64,000 nucleotides of DNA from Verrucomicrobiia bacterium (GTDB lineage: Bacteria > Verrucomicrobiota > Verrucomicrobiia > Verrucomicrobiales > DEV007): assembly GCA_030427505.1 (NCBI GenBank), contig JAUICH010000010.1:62001-126000 (forward strand), written 5' to 3'. Each line of letters starts with the position of its first letter. Position 1 is the stretch's first letter. Made by a program: the position numbers and the translations under genes. Positions 48,200-56,214 of the stretch are shown piece by piece. The notes beneath the pieces are model-generated. The model ran no database searches and had not been told where the DNA came from. It saw only the letters and a program-made list of their open reading frames with translations.

Positions 48200-49393
48200 C
48201 TAGTATTTCGGTACGCTGGTGTCTATTTCTTCAGCCCAGGCGAGGATGCCGCCGGACACATTGTAGACCTGGCCGAAGCCGCGGTCTTTGAGAAGCTTCA
48301 CTGCTTTGGTGCCGCGTGGGCCTGCTTTACAGTGCACCAGGATTTCGTGACCCTCGGGCAACTCGTGCAGGCGGCTTTCCAGTTCGCCCAGGGGAATGAG
48401 GCGCGAGCCGGGAATCCGGCAGATGGCATACTCTGACTCCTCGCGGACGTCCAGCAGGGTGAAGTTTGCACCCCGGTCCATGCGCTGCTGAAGTTCCTGA
48501 ACGGAAACGCAGGGCACTTCGGCGTCCTTTCCCGCGCCGGAACTTTCGCCGGACGGCACGCCGCAGAAGGCCTCGTAATCGACGGGTTCGGTAATCGAAG
48601 GTTTTTCTCCGCACACCGGGCAGTCCGGGTCGCGGCGCAGCTTGAACTCGCGGAAGCGGAACTTCAGCCCGTCGAAGTGGACGAGCCGTCCCACTAGAGA
48701 ATCGCCCAAGCCCAGGATAAGCTTCACGGCTTCCAGGGCCTGCAGGGAGCCCACGATACCGGGTACTACGCCCAGCACGCCGCCTTCCGCGCAGCTGGGC
48801 ACCAGGCCGGGCTTCGGCGGTTCGGGAAACAGACAGCGGTAGCAGGGACCGCCCAGGTGGGGCGCGAAGACGGAGACCTGCCCTTCGAAGCGAAAGATGG
48901 AGCCGTAGACATTCGGCTTCTTCTGCCAGACGGCGATGTCGTTACTCAGGTAGCGGGTGGGAAAGTTATCGGTGCCGTCGATGATGAGATCGTAGGGCTC
49001 GGCCAGGGCGGGGGCGCTTTCGGCGGTGAAGGCTGTATCGTGAAGATCCAGCCGCACATGGGGATTGATTTCCCGCAGGGTCTCGGCGGCGGATTCGATT
49101 TTGGGGCGGCCCGTGTCGCTTTCGCCGTGAAGGATCTGACGTTGCAGGTTAGAAAGATCCACTTTGTCGAAATCCACGAGGCCGATCCGGCCCACTCCGG
49201 CTGCGGCCAGATACATGGTGATGGGGGAGCCCAGGCCCCCCGCGCCGATGCAAAGGATGGAGGCGGCCCGCAGCCGCTTCTGTCCTTCCGGGCCCACTTC
49301 CGGGATGGACAAGTGGCGGGCATAGCGCTGGATTTCCGGCGAGCTCAGGGGCGTGGCATCCACTTGGGATTGATCGATCGGGAGGTTTGCCAT
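48200..49393 (-). CDS. moeB: MoeB/ThiF-type adenylyltransferase with rhodanese domain
   Basis: 397 residues. The E1-like domain has ASILCIGAGGLGSPITMYLA (nucleotide loop), GLVDFDKVDLSNLQRQILH, and zinc Cys pairs GPCYRCLF and PDCPVCGEKP. After about residue 285 a rhodanese domain ends with HEILVHCKAGPRGTKAVKLL, holding the sulfur-carrying Cys. It would adenylate and sulfurylate a ubiquitin-like carrier (MoaD or ThiS type) for molybdopterin, thiamin or cysteine synthesis. Neither carrier gene is in the window, so the pathway is not settled. Confidence 0.88.
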   Translation of the reverse strand: MANLPIDQSQVDATPLSSPEIQRYARHLSIPEVGPEGQKRLRAASILCIGAGGLGSPITMYLAAAGVGRIGLVDFDKVDLSNLQRQILHGESDTGRPKIESAAETLREINPHVRLDLHDTAFTAESAPALAEPYDLIIDGTDNFPTRYLSNDIAVWQKKPNVYGSIFRFEGQVSVFAPHLGGPCYRCLFPEPPKPGLVPSCAEGGVLGVVPGIVGSLQALEAVKLILGLGDSLVGRLVHFDGLKFRFREFKLRRDPDCPVCGEKPSITEPVDYEAFCGVPSGESSGAGKDAEVPCVSVQELQQRMDRGANFTLLDVREESEYAICRIPGSRLIPLGELESRLHELPEGHEILVHCKAGPRGTKAVKLLKDRGFGQVYNVSGGILAWAEEIDTSVPKY

Positions 49394-49528
49394 CGTAGAT
49401 AATAATGAATTGCCAAGACAGAATCACGAACGCGCACCGCTACATAGGGCAAAGAGATAACTGCCACAACCAGAGCTAGGCAGATTCGCTAGATTCGCAT
49501 AGACTATACAACCCACCCAATTTTCAAT

Positions 49529-51058
49529 ATGAGGATTCAACCACTTTCCCGGAAACTGATCGGCGGAACCGCTGCCTTGCTTTTGGCGGCAGGAGCCGTG
49601 GGTCTGACCACCGGACTGTTAGCGCAAGACAAAGTCAGCTACACGGATCTGAGTTCGAAGATCACCTTCGACAAGTCCGATCTGAAACGGCAGGCCGCCG
49701 TCACCAGCTACGCCGACGTGCTGGAGGGCGTGCTACCCGCCGTGGTAACCATCTACTCCACCAAGGAGGTCGACACCCGGCGTTCGCCAATGTTTGACGA
49801 TCCTTTGTTCCGCCGCTTCTTCGGCCTGCCCGAAGGCGAAGTGCCGGACATGCACCGGAAGCAGCACGGCCTGGGCTCCGGTGTTATCATCACGACTGAC
49901 GGCTACATTCTGACCAACAACCATGTGGTGGAAGGCGCCGATGAAATCATGGTCTCGCTCTCCCGCGACCAGAAAGACTACGAAGCCAAAGTCGTGGGGA
50001 CCGACCCTCAGACGGACGTGGCGGTCATCAAGATAGAAGCCTCCAATTTGGCTCACGCGACCATCGGCGACAGCAGCAAGCTGCGCGTGGGCGACGTGAC
50101 CCTGGCCATCGGCAACCCCTTCGGCCTGGAACAGACCGTCACGCGGGGCATCGTCAGCGCCCTGGGCCGCAGCAACCTGAACATCACCGGCGGCGGCTAT
50201 GAGAACTTCATTCAGACCGACGCTCCCATCAACCAGGGGAACTCCGGCGGCGCGCTGATCGATGCGCAGGGCCGCCTGGTGGGCATCAACACCGCCATTC
50301 AGTCCGGCTTTGGCGGGGGCAACATCGGCATCGGCTTTGCCATTCCGGTGAACATGGCACTCGACATCGTGGAAGAACTCCTCGACCAAGGCCGCGTCAG
50401 CCGCGGGTTCCTGGGAGTTTACCTGAAGGAGTTGGATTCCACCATGGCAATGGCCCTGGGCCGCGACGACCGCAGTGGCGTCCTGGTCACTGAAGTGGGT
50501 AAGGATACGCCCGCTGAAACTGCTGGGCTGAAAGCGGGCGATCTGATCGTGGCCTACAACGGTAAGCCCGTGCAGAGCATGACCAAGCTGCGCCTGGACA
50601 TCAGCAACACGGAACCGGGCACGGAAGTGACGTTCAGCGTCGTCCGCACCAATAAGAAAATGGACCTGGAAGTGGTCCTGGGCGATTTGGAAGACCGGTC
50701 CCTGGCCATGGGCGGCGGCAGCGAAGATGAAGATGCCGGCTCCGCCGAGCCCGCCAAGAGCGACACGAAATTCCTGCCCGGCGTGGAGATTGGCGAGCTG
50801 GATGACTCCGTCCGCTCGGCCCTGGAACTGGACGAAGATGTGAAGGGCGTGGTCGTGACCCGCGTAAATGGAGGCTCGCTCGCCGCGGAGGCGGGTTTGC
50901 AGTCCGGACACATCATTACCCAGGTGGATCAAACAGACGTGGCTTCGGTGGACGAGGCCATGAAAGCCCGCAAGGCTTTGGATGGCGAAGCCCTCTTGCT
51001 CCAGGTCTATGAAGGCGGACGGCGCGACATCCTGGCCATCCGGGTCGAAGAGGAATAA
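49529..51058 (+). CDS. Periplasmic Do/DegQ serine protease
   Basis: 509 residues. N-terminal signal (LIGGTAALLLAAGAVGLTTG), trypsin-like domain with triad His in GYILTNNHVVEGAD, Asp in DPQTDVAVIKIE and Ser in NQGNSGGALIDAQG, then two PDZ domains (about 285-375, LDQGRVSRGFLGVYL start; about 415-505). This is the HtrA family quality-control protease/chaperone of the periplasm. Monocistronic, with a nine-base direct repeat AGATTCGCT-AGATTCGCA before the start. Confidence 0.93.
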   Translation: MRIQPLSRKLIGGTAALLLAAGAVGLTTGLLAQDKVSYTDLSSKITFDKSDLKRQAAVTSYADVLEGVLPAVVTIYSTKEVDTRRSPMFDDPLFRRFFGLPEGEVPDMHRKQHGLGSGVIITTDGYILTNNHVVEGADEIMVSLSRDQKDYEAKVVGTDPQTDVAVIKIEASNLAHATIGDSSKLRVGDVTLAIGNPFGLEQTVTRGIVSALGRSNLNITGGGYENFIQTDAPINQGNSGGALIDAQGRLVGINTAIQSGFGGGNIGIGFAIPVNMALDIVEELLDQGRVSRGFLGVYLKELDSTMAMALGRDDRSGVLVTEVGKDTPAETAGLKAGDLIVAYNGKPVQSMTKLRLDISNTEPGTEVTFSVVRTNKKMDLEVVLGDLEDRSLAMGGGSEDEDAGSAEPAKSDTKFLPGVEIGELDDSVRSALELDEDVKGVVVTRVNGGSLAAEAGLQSGHIITQVDQTDVASVDEAMKARKALDGEALLLQVYEGGRRDILAIRVEEE

Positions 51059-51126
51059 TACCGGTTTGGCCCGGGGTGCTGAAAGATTTAAACTGAGTTG
51101 AGTCGAGACCTGAGACCCGCCAGCCG

Positions 51127-51567
51127 ATGGGAGCCGAAGATCCTCTTTACGGGATCACACGCCTCGACAACGAGGCGGCCGGCACCCACGGCTGGCAGGT
51201 GCGTCTCCAGCGAAAGGGCGTTCGCCACGCCCGCTTTTTTTCGGATTCCGCGGCGGGAGGCCGGGACGAATCGCTGAGGCGGGCCGCCCAGTTTCGCGAC
51301 CGCCTGCTGCGCCGCCTGGAAGATCCCGGCGAATCCGTCCGGGTGCATACCCTGACGGTGCGCAATACCTCCGGCATGGTGGGTGTCTGCCGGGTGGTCA
51401 ATGTTTCCGCGAAAGGCGTGGAATACATCTCCTGGCAGGCCACCTGGTCCCCGGAGCCGGGCCGCCGCAAGAGCGTGCGTTTTTCGGTAACCCTGTATGG
51501 CGAGGAAGAAGCCTACCGCCTGGCCTGTGAAGCGCGGTTGAAGGCGGTTTCCGGTGAGCGGGAGTAG
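51127..51567 (+). CDS. Small protein with two AP2-like repeats
   Basis: 146 residues with no clear export signal. Two similar modules are visible: YGITRLDNEAAGTHGWQVRL to RRAAQFRDRLL (about 8-60) and VRNTSGMVGVCRVVNVSAKG to EAYRLACEARLKAV (about 78-140). Each starts with a GxxR strand, contains a central Trp strand and ends in a helix with paired Arg/Ala, the shape of an AP2/ERF or integrase-type DNA-binding fold. I infer DNA binding; no catalytic domain or homing endonuclease is attached. It could also be an unrelated beta-hairpin protein. It lies alone between htrA and a hydrolase gene. Confidence 0.65.
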   Translation: MGAEDPLYGITRLDNEAAGTHGWQVRLQRKGVRHARFFSDSAAGGRDESLRRAAQFRDRLLRRLEDPGESVRVHTLTVRNTSGMVGVCRVVNVSAKGVEYISWQATWSPEPGRRKSVRFSVTLYGEEEAYRLACEARLKAVSGERE

Positions 51568-51650
51568 CTCCAAAAGACGGATGGTGATTGACGAATCGAG
51601 TCGCCGCCGGAGAGGATGGGTGAGGCTTTGAAGCAGACGCAATCATCCCA

Positions 51651-52547
51651 ATGAAACCCGGCATCGTTCACCGCCTGAAACGCCTTATGGTCATCGCGCT
51701 CGTCACCGTGGTTTCGTTCTTTCTCCTGTTGGGCTGCACCCTGTATTTTGCCCAGGATCAGCTCATTTACTACAAGCGCTCATACAAGGCCGGAGAAGCG
51801 GTCGAGACGGACACCCTTCACCGTTTGGAGTATGAAACTTCCCAGGGCGCGCAGGTGGCCTACTACATTTCTCCCAGTGGTGGCGGCGAATCGGCCAACC
51901 AGGGTACGCCACCGGAGCGCTTGTGGGTGCTGACCGCCGGGAACGGGTCGCTGGCCCTGGATTGGTTGGACTATCTGTTGCCGCCATCCCCGGACCGTGC
52001 CGATACCTGCGGCTTTCTCCTGGTGGATTACCCCGGTTACGGAGAGTGCCAGGGTAAGCCGGACCCGGAAACGATTCGGGAGAATGTGGGCGCGGCCCTG
52101 GCAGCTCTGGTTCAAGACAAAGCGTGGGGGAGTGTGGAAAGTCTCCAACCCCGCCTGGGATTCTTCGGTCACTCCATCGGCGCGGCCGTGGCCCTCCAGG
52201 GAGCGGTCGATCACGGCGCGCGGGAAATCGTGCTCATTTCACCCTTCACTCGCATGAGCGACGTGGTGGCTCACGTGATGAACCCCTCCGTAAAACCCCT
52301 GCTGCGCCACCGGTTCGATAATGTGAAGAACCTCGCCATCCTGGACAAAAGGGAAGACCGGGTTCCCGTCACGATCTTCCACGGCAGCGAGGATAAACTC
52401 GTGCCGGTGACGATGGGGAAGGAACTGGCGGAAAAGTTTCCTGATCTGGTGACCTTCCACGAAATCCCGGAGGCGGATCACAACTACATCGTCATGATGA
52501 TCAGCCACGAGATCCAGGGCCGGTTTTATGGGGTGGAGGGGCCATAG
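51651..52547 (+). CDS. Membrane-anchored alpha/beta hydrolase
   Basis: 298 residues. A membrane or lipoprotein-like N-terminus (MVIALVTVVSFFLLLGCTLYF) precedes an alpha/beta hydrolase core with DYPGYGECQG, nucleophile motif FFGHSIGAAVALQ, Asp in FHGSEDKLVP and His in EADHNYIVMM. Substrate unknown; serine-esterase or BAAT-like families fit. No close operon partners. Confidence 0.8.
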   Translation: MKPGIVHRLKRLMVIALVTVVSFFLLLGCTLYFAQDQLIYYKRSYKAGEAVETDTLHRLEYETSQGAQVAYYISPSGGGESANQGTPPERLWVLTAGNGSLALDWLDYLLPPSPDRADTCGFLLVDYPGYGECQGKPDPETIRENVGAALAALVQDKAWGSVESLQPRLGFFGHSIGAAVALQGAVDHGAREIVLISPFTRMSDVVAHVMNPSVKPLLRHRFDNVKNLAILDKREDRVPVTIFHGSEDKLVPVTMGKELAEKFPDLVTFHEIPEADHNYIVMMISHEIQGRFYGVEGP

Positions 52548-52670
52548 GTAATCTGGCCGCCTCTCAGGGGCTGGCAGTCCGCGGGCGGCTGGAGTGGACA
52601 TCGACGAGCCCGGGCATTCGATGCGGACAGCAAGTTTCCCGGTGAGTTTTCTTCAAGGAAACGGCTGAGG

Positions 52671-52708
52671 CATTAAATAATTTAATTGACTGATTGAATT
52701 ATTTAATG
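52671..52708. promoter_or_regulatory. 12-base perfect inverted repeat before the DUF2089 gene
   Basis: CATTAAATAATT (52671-52682) and AATTATTTAATG (52697-52708) flank 14 bases; imperfect pairing continues inwards. The whole site is nearly pure A/T in a GC-rich genome, 19-56 bp before the start codon. Likely an operator, probably of the downstream helix-turn-helix protein, overlapping its promoter. Confidence 0.65.
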
Positions 52709-52726
52709 TGAAAGAAGGCAATACTG

Positions 52727-53116
52727 ATGTCTGAATCCAAATCTCTGATATCACGGTGTCCCTTTTGCGATGGAGAATTGCAGATTGCCCGCCTCTGTTG
52801 CGCGCGGTGCGATACAACGATCGATTCCGAGCTTCCGGTCCCGGCCTTTTTCCGGTTGCCGGGCGACTTGCAGCAATTCGTCTTCGTCTTTCTGCGGTGT
52901 CGCGGAAACATCCGGGAGGTGGAGAAAGCGCTGGGGATTTCCTATCCGACGGTGTGCAAGAGGCTCGATCTGGTGAATGAGCTGATCGGTAACTCGAAGC
53001 GAAGTCAGCCCGCGTCCCAATCCGGCCGCGATGACATCCTGCAACAGGTGGAGGACGGCAAGCTGACGGCCAAGGAAGCGGCCCAACTTTTGAGAAACAA
53101 CAAACACAATCCCTGA
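52727..53116 (+). CDS. DUF2089 helix-turn-helix regulator
   Basis: 129 residues. An N-terminal zinc ribbon (RCPFCDGELQIARLCCARCD, two C-x2-C pairs), the DUF2089 segment LPGDLQQFVFVFLRCRGN and a helix-turn-helix IREVEKALGISYPTVCKRLD. The C-terminus DILQQVEDGKLTAKEAAQLL is a short helical motif that recurs in the next gene product (LRMLEEGKISPDDGADLLKA, about residues 180-200). Probably regulates itself and the membrane gene 14 bp downstream through the palindrome at 52671-52708; this resembles YvlB/DUF2089 systems. Confidence 0.8.
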   Translation: MSESKSLISRCPFCDGELQIARLCCARCDTTIDSELPVPAFFRLPGDLQQFVFVFLRCRGNIREVEKALGISYPTVCKRLDLVNELIGNSKRSQPASQSGRDDILQQVEDGKLTAKEAAQLLRNNKHNP

Positions 53117-53130
53117 CCAAACTAACGACG

Positions 53131-54252
53131 ATGCATTCACAGATACCGGTGATTCACTTCCTCCACGCGGGGGGCGTTGCGGCGCTGGCTACCCTGTTCC
53201 TCCTGCGGTTCTACTCGGGCCTGAAATGGAAGAGTGCCCTGGCTCTCACACTCGTGGGAACCGTGGGGTACGCCGTGCAGGTTACTCGCATGGTAAGAAG
53301 TCATGACGCGGGCATGGAGCAGACTCTTCTGCCAGTTGTAGCATCTCTGGTTGCCGGGCTGGCGATCGCGGCAAAGCTCTACCGGAAGTGGCTGGCGGCG
53401 GAGTTGACCGGGGCCGAGCGAACCCCAGGCGTCGCCGGATTCCGGGCGTGGTTCAGTGGGGCGAACCTGGTATTGGGGATCGTCTTTTCCGTGCTGACAG
53501 CGTGGGCGTTTCATGTGCCCGTTGTGACGACGGTCATCCTGACTTTCGCGGTATTTGCCCTTTATCCGGGCATCATCACGCTGAATGCTCCGGAACTGGC
53601 CGGCGCGGACGGTGGGAATTCGAGTAATAACACGGCCGCGCCGGACATCGGCCGCGAGCGGGATCGCGTGCTACGGATGCTGGAGGAAGGCAAGATCAGT
53701 CCCGACGACGGGGCGGATTTGCTGAAGGCTTTGGGAGCGGAAGCGCAGATGAGCCCGCCGCAGGTGTCGGTTCCGCGTCAGCGTTTTTTCCTGATTGGCG
53801 CGTTGCTGGTTTTGTTCGGTTTCCTGATTCCGTGGTTGCGGGTGGACGTGGGAGCCGAGATGAATCGCGCGGTTCGGGCCCTGGCGATGCCGCTCGAAGG
53901 TCTGCAAAATCAAATGATGCCTACCGCCACGACGGGAGGGGTAATCGCCACCGTGAAAGGGGGCGATCTGGAGTATGGGATGGGGTGGATCATGCTCATC
54001 GCCGGATTGGGCACCTCGATGCTCTGGCTGTTCGCGCCGACCATTGACCCGGCGACCAAGCGAACCGTGACCCTGGTCAGCCTGGTGGCCGGAGGGGTGA
54101 TTCTGCTGTACGTGGTCTCATCGGCGTTTCGCTTTCTCAGCTTTGGAGCGCCGGTTACATTGGTTGGTTATGTCCTGATCGGCACTGCCGCCTTTCGCCG
54201 GAAAGTGATACCCAAAACGCCTGACTACGTGCCTGCAGCCGCAACCAACTGA
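53131..54252 (+). CDS. Membrane protein, partner of the DUF2089 regulator
   Basis: 373 residues with about eight membrane helices (for example AALATLFLLRF, LPVVASLVAGLAIAA, VVTTVILTFAVFALYPGI, FFLIGALLVLFGFLIPWL, MLIAGLGTSMLWLF, LVSLVAGGVILLYVV). A cytoplasmic loop at about 175-210 contains VLRMLEEGKISPDDGADLLK, the same short helical motif that ends the DUF2089 protein. Not recognised beyond that; a membrane-stress sensing unit with its regulator is plausible. Co-transcribed with the upstream gene. Confidence 0.72.
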   Translation: MHSQIPVIHFLHAGGVAALATLFLLRFYSGLKWKSALALTLVGTVGYAVQVTRMVRSHDAGMEQTLLPVVASLVAGLAIAAKLYRKWLAAELTGAERTPGVAGFRAWFSGANLVLGIVFSVLTAWAFHVPVVTTVILTFAVFALYPGIITLNAPELAGADGGNSSNNTAAPDIGRERDRVLRMLEEGKISPDDGADLLKALGAEAQMSPPQVSVPRQRFFLIGALLVLFGFLIPWLRVDVGAEMNRAVRALAMPLEGLQNQMMPTATTGGVIATVKGGDLEYGMGWIMLIAGLGTSMLWLFAPTIDPATKRTVTLVSLVAGGVILLYVVSSAFRFLSFGAPVTLVGYVLIGTAAFRRKVIPKTPDYVPAAATN

Positions 54253-54355
54253 GATCTCCTTTGGCTGGGAGCCGAGTCCCGAAAAGGGGGATTTGCCATA
54301 CCAGGGGCGTGGGCCCCTGGTAAGCTTTTCCAGGAAAGAATTCCTGACAGAACCC

Positions 54356-55030
54356 CTACAATGCCTTGATCCGGATATTCCGGAACCACATCACCAGGCC
54401 GTGATCCTGGAGACCCACGAATCCGGTCAGGGGTTTGTCCTTGGTGCTGTCAAACTGGCTCAGGTCCAGGTCCTGGATCTGCTCGCCGTTCAGGACGACT
54501 TTCAAGTGGGTGCCCTGGCAGGTGATGGTCATGCGGTTCCATTCGCCCGGCGGTTTCGCCATGTTCTTGCTGGGTCCCTGGGTCTTGATGACGCCGCCCA
54601 GGTCGTGGTGGCCGAGTTCTTTTTCTTCGCCGTAAGAATCCAGGATCTGAACCTCGATACCGGAGGTGACCGGGTCCACCAGGTCGCCGACGCGGAAAAA
54701 CGCGCCGCTGTTTCCGCCTTCGGGGTGCTTGTATTCGAAGTCGAACACGAAGTCGCCGTACTGGTCTTTCAGCCACAGATAGGCGTCGTAGCGTTTCCAG
54801 CCGGTCTCGCCTTCGCGGGGTTTGATGGCCAGGGTGCCGTCTTCTTCCACCAGCCAGTTTCCAGTAGTGGTGAAATTTTCGGCCAGTTGCTCGGCCTTAC
54901 CGTCGAAGAGTGTGACGAAGCCGTCTTCCTCTTCAGCGAAAAGGGGAAGGCTGACAGAAAGGGCGGCCGCGGCAGAGGCGGAGCCGAGCGCGATCAAGAG
55001 GGCGCGCCGGGAAAGGAGGGATTTTTTCAT
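54356..55030 (-). CDS. DUF1080 domain protein, exported
   Basis: 224 residues. MKKSLLSRRALLIALGSASA is a Tat-like signal. DUF1080 features: VTLFDGKAEQLAENF, LWLKDQYGDFVFDFEYK, GNSGAFFRVGD, GIEVQILDSYG, GEWNRMTITCQGTHLKVVLN and the C-terminal MWFRNIRIKAL. Last gene of a set with a sugar phosphate isomerase and a Gfo/Idh/MocA oxidoreductase, a combination seen in 3-keto-glycoside breakdown, where the DUF1080 enzyme cleaves the oxidised sugar. A terminator lies between it and the isomerase gene, so a second promoter is likely. Confidence 0.88.
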   Translation of the reverse strand: MKKSLLSRRALLIALGSASAAAALSVSLPLFAEEEDGFVTLFDGKAEQLAENFTTTGNWLVEEDGTLAIKPREGETGWKRYDAYLWLKDQYGDFVFDFEYKHPEGGNSGAFFRVGDLVDPVTSGIEVQILDSYGEEKELGHHDLGGVIKTQGPSKNMAKPPGEWNRMTITCQGTHLKVVLNGEQIQDLDLSQFDSTKDKPLTGFVGLQDHGLVMWFRNIRIKAL

Positions 55031-55094
55031 CGGGGGGTAAAGAATGGTGTTGGTTACTTGGCGGGCAGACTAAGCCAGCCTGGGATAGAAAAAA

Positions 55095-55121
55095 GGCCGG
55101 ACGCCACGGGGGCGCCCGGCC
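55095..55121 (-). terminator. Terminator after the sugar phosphate isomerase gene
   Basis: GGCCGG (55095-55100) pairs with CCGGCC (55116-55121); after an A/C mismatch CGCC (55102-55105) pairs with GGCG (55111-55114). Read on the minus strand it is followed by TTTTTT. It separates the isomerase gene from the DUF1080 gene. Confidence 0.75.
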
Positions 55122-55142
55122 CGAAAGGGAGGGGCAGCCCGG

Positions 55143-56147
55143 TCAGGACTGCTTTTCCTTATCGAACTGCGCGTCGAAGACGATGTTTGACGGCGGGAAG
55201 TCGATGTCCTTCACATACGCGGCGGACTCGGTGGCGCCGTGTTCGCGGTCCATGCCGCCGTCTTCCCATTCCACGGAAAGGGGCCCGGCGTAGCCGATGT
55301 CGTTCAGGGCGCGGATGACGCGCTCGAAGTCGATGTCGCCCCGGCCCATGGACTTGAAGTCCCAGTAGCGGCGGCGGTCATGAAAGTCCACGTGCCCGCC
55401 GAAAACGCCCACGGTGCGCGGCACGTCGCTCCAGGCCACGTCTTTCATGTGCACGTGGTTGATGCGGTCGGCGAACTTGTAGATGAACTCCACGTAGTCT
55501 ACGCCCTGGTAGCCGAAGTGGCTGGGATCGTAGTTGAACCCGAAGGCGGGGTGGTTGCCGATGGCTTCCAGCGCGCGCTCGGCGGAAGCGATGTCGAAAG
55601 CGATCTCCGTGGGGTGTACTTCCAGGCCGAACTTGATGCCGTTTTCCTGGAAGACATCCATGATGGGACCGAAGCGGTTGGCGAAGTCTTCGTAGCCTTT
55701 GTCGATCTGGCCGGGCAGGTTCGGCGGGAAGCTGTAAACCAGGTGCCAGATGGAGCTGCCGGTGAAGCCGTTCACCACGCTGACGCCAAATTCCTTGGCG
55801 GCGATGGCGGTCTTCTTCAGTTCCTTAGCCGCGCGCTGGCGGACGCCTTCCGGGTCGCCGTCTCCATAGATGTACTCCGGCAGGATCTGGGCGTGGCGGG
55901 CGTCGATGTTATCGCACACCGCCTGACCGACGAGGTGAGACGAAATCGCGAAGCACTTCATGCCGTGCTGGTCCAGTAGTTCGCGCTTGGCCTGGCAGTA
56001 GGCGGCGTCCGCTTTGTCCACTTCGAAGTGATCGCCCCAGCAGGCCAGCTCCACGCCGTCGTAGCCAAACTGCTTGGCCTTCTGGATCATCGTGTCGCAG
56101 GGAAGGTCGGCCCACTGGCCGGTGAAAAGGGTTACAGGTCTTGGCAT
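55143..56147 (-). CDS. Sugar phosphate isomerase/epimerase (TIM barrel)
   Basis: 334 residues of the xylose-isomerase-like AP_endonuc_2 fold. [24 protein letters not shown]-type [31 protein letters not shown] (metal Glu), [19 protein letters not shown] (Asp/His), [10 protein letters not shown] and the C-terminal [12 protein letters not shown] (Glu) are metal-site elements in order. Acts on a keto- or inositol-type sugar; exact substrate unknown. Follows the Gfo/Idh/MocA gene by 67 bp. Confidence 0.9.
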   Translation of the reverse strand: MPRPVTLFTGQWADLPCDTMIQKAKQFGYDGVELACWGDHFEVDKADAAYCQAKRELLDQHGMKCFAISSHLVGQAVCDNIDARHAQILPEYIYGDGDPEGVRQRAAKELKKTAIAAKEFGVSVVNGFTGSSIWHLVYSFPPNLPGQIDKGYEDFANRFGPIMDVFQENGIKFGLEVHPTEIAFDIASAERALEAIGNHPAFGFNYDPSHFGYQGVDYVEFIYKFADRINHVHMKDVAWSDVPRTVGVFGGHVDFHDRRRYWDFKSMGRGDIDFERVIRALNDIGYAGPLSVEWEDGGMDREHGATESAAYVKDIDFPPSNIVFDAQFDKEKQS

Positions 56148-56214
56148 GTCCGTGAGTGATTAGGGTTTGTCGATTGGTTGTTTTGTTAGAGGGTCGTGTC
56201 GCGAGGTGGGAGGC

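Noticed and set aside
49490-49512. AGATTCGCT-AGATTCGCA direct repeat before htrA as an operator
   Set aside because: Only two short copies and no palindrome; could be chance.
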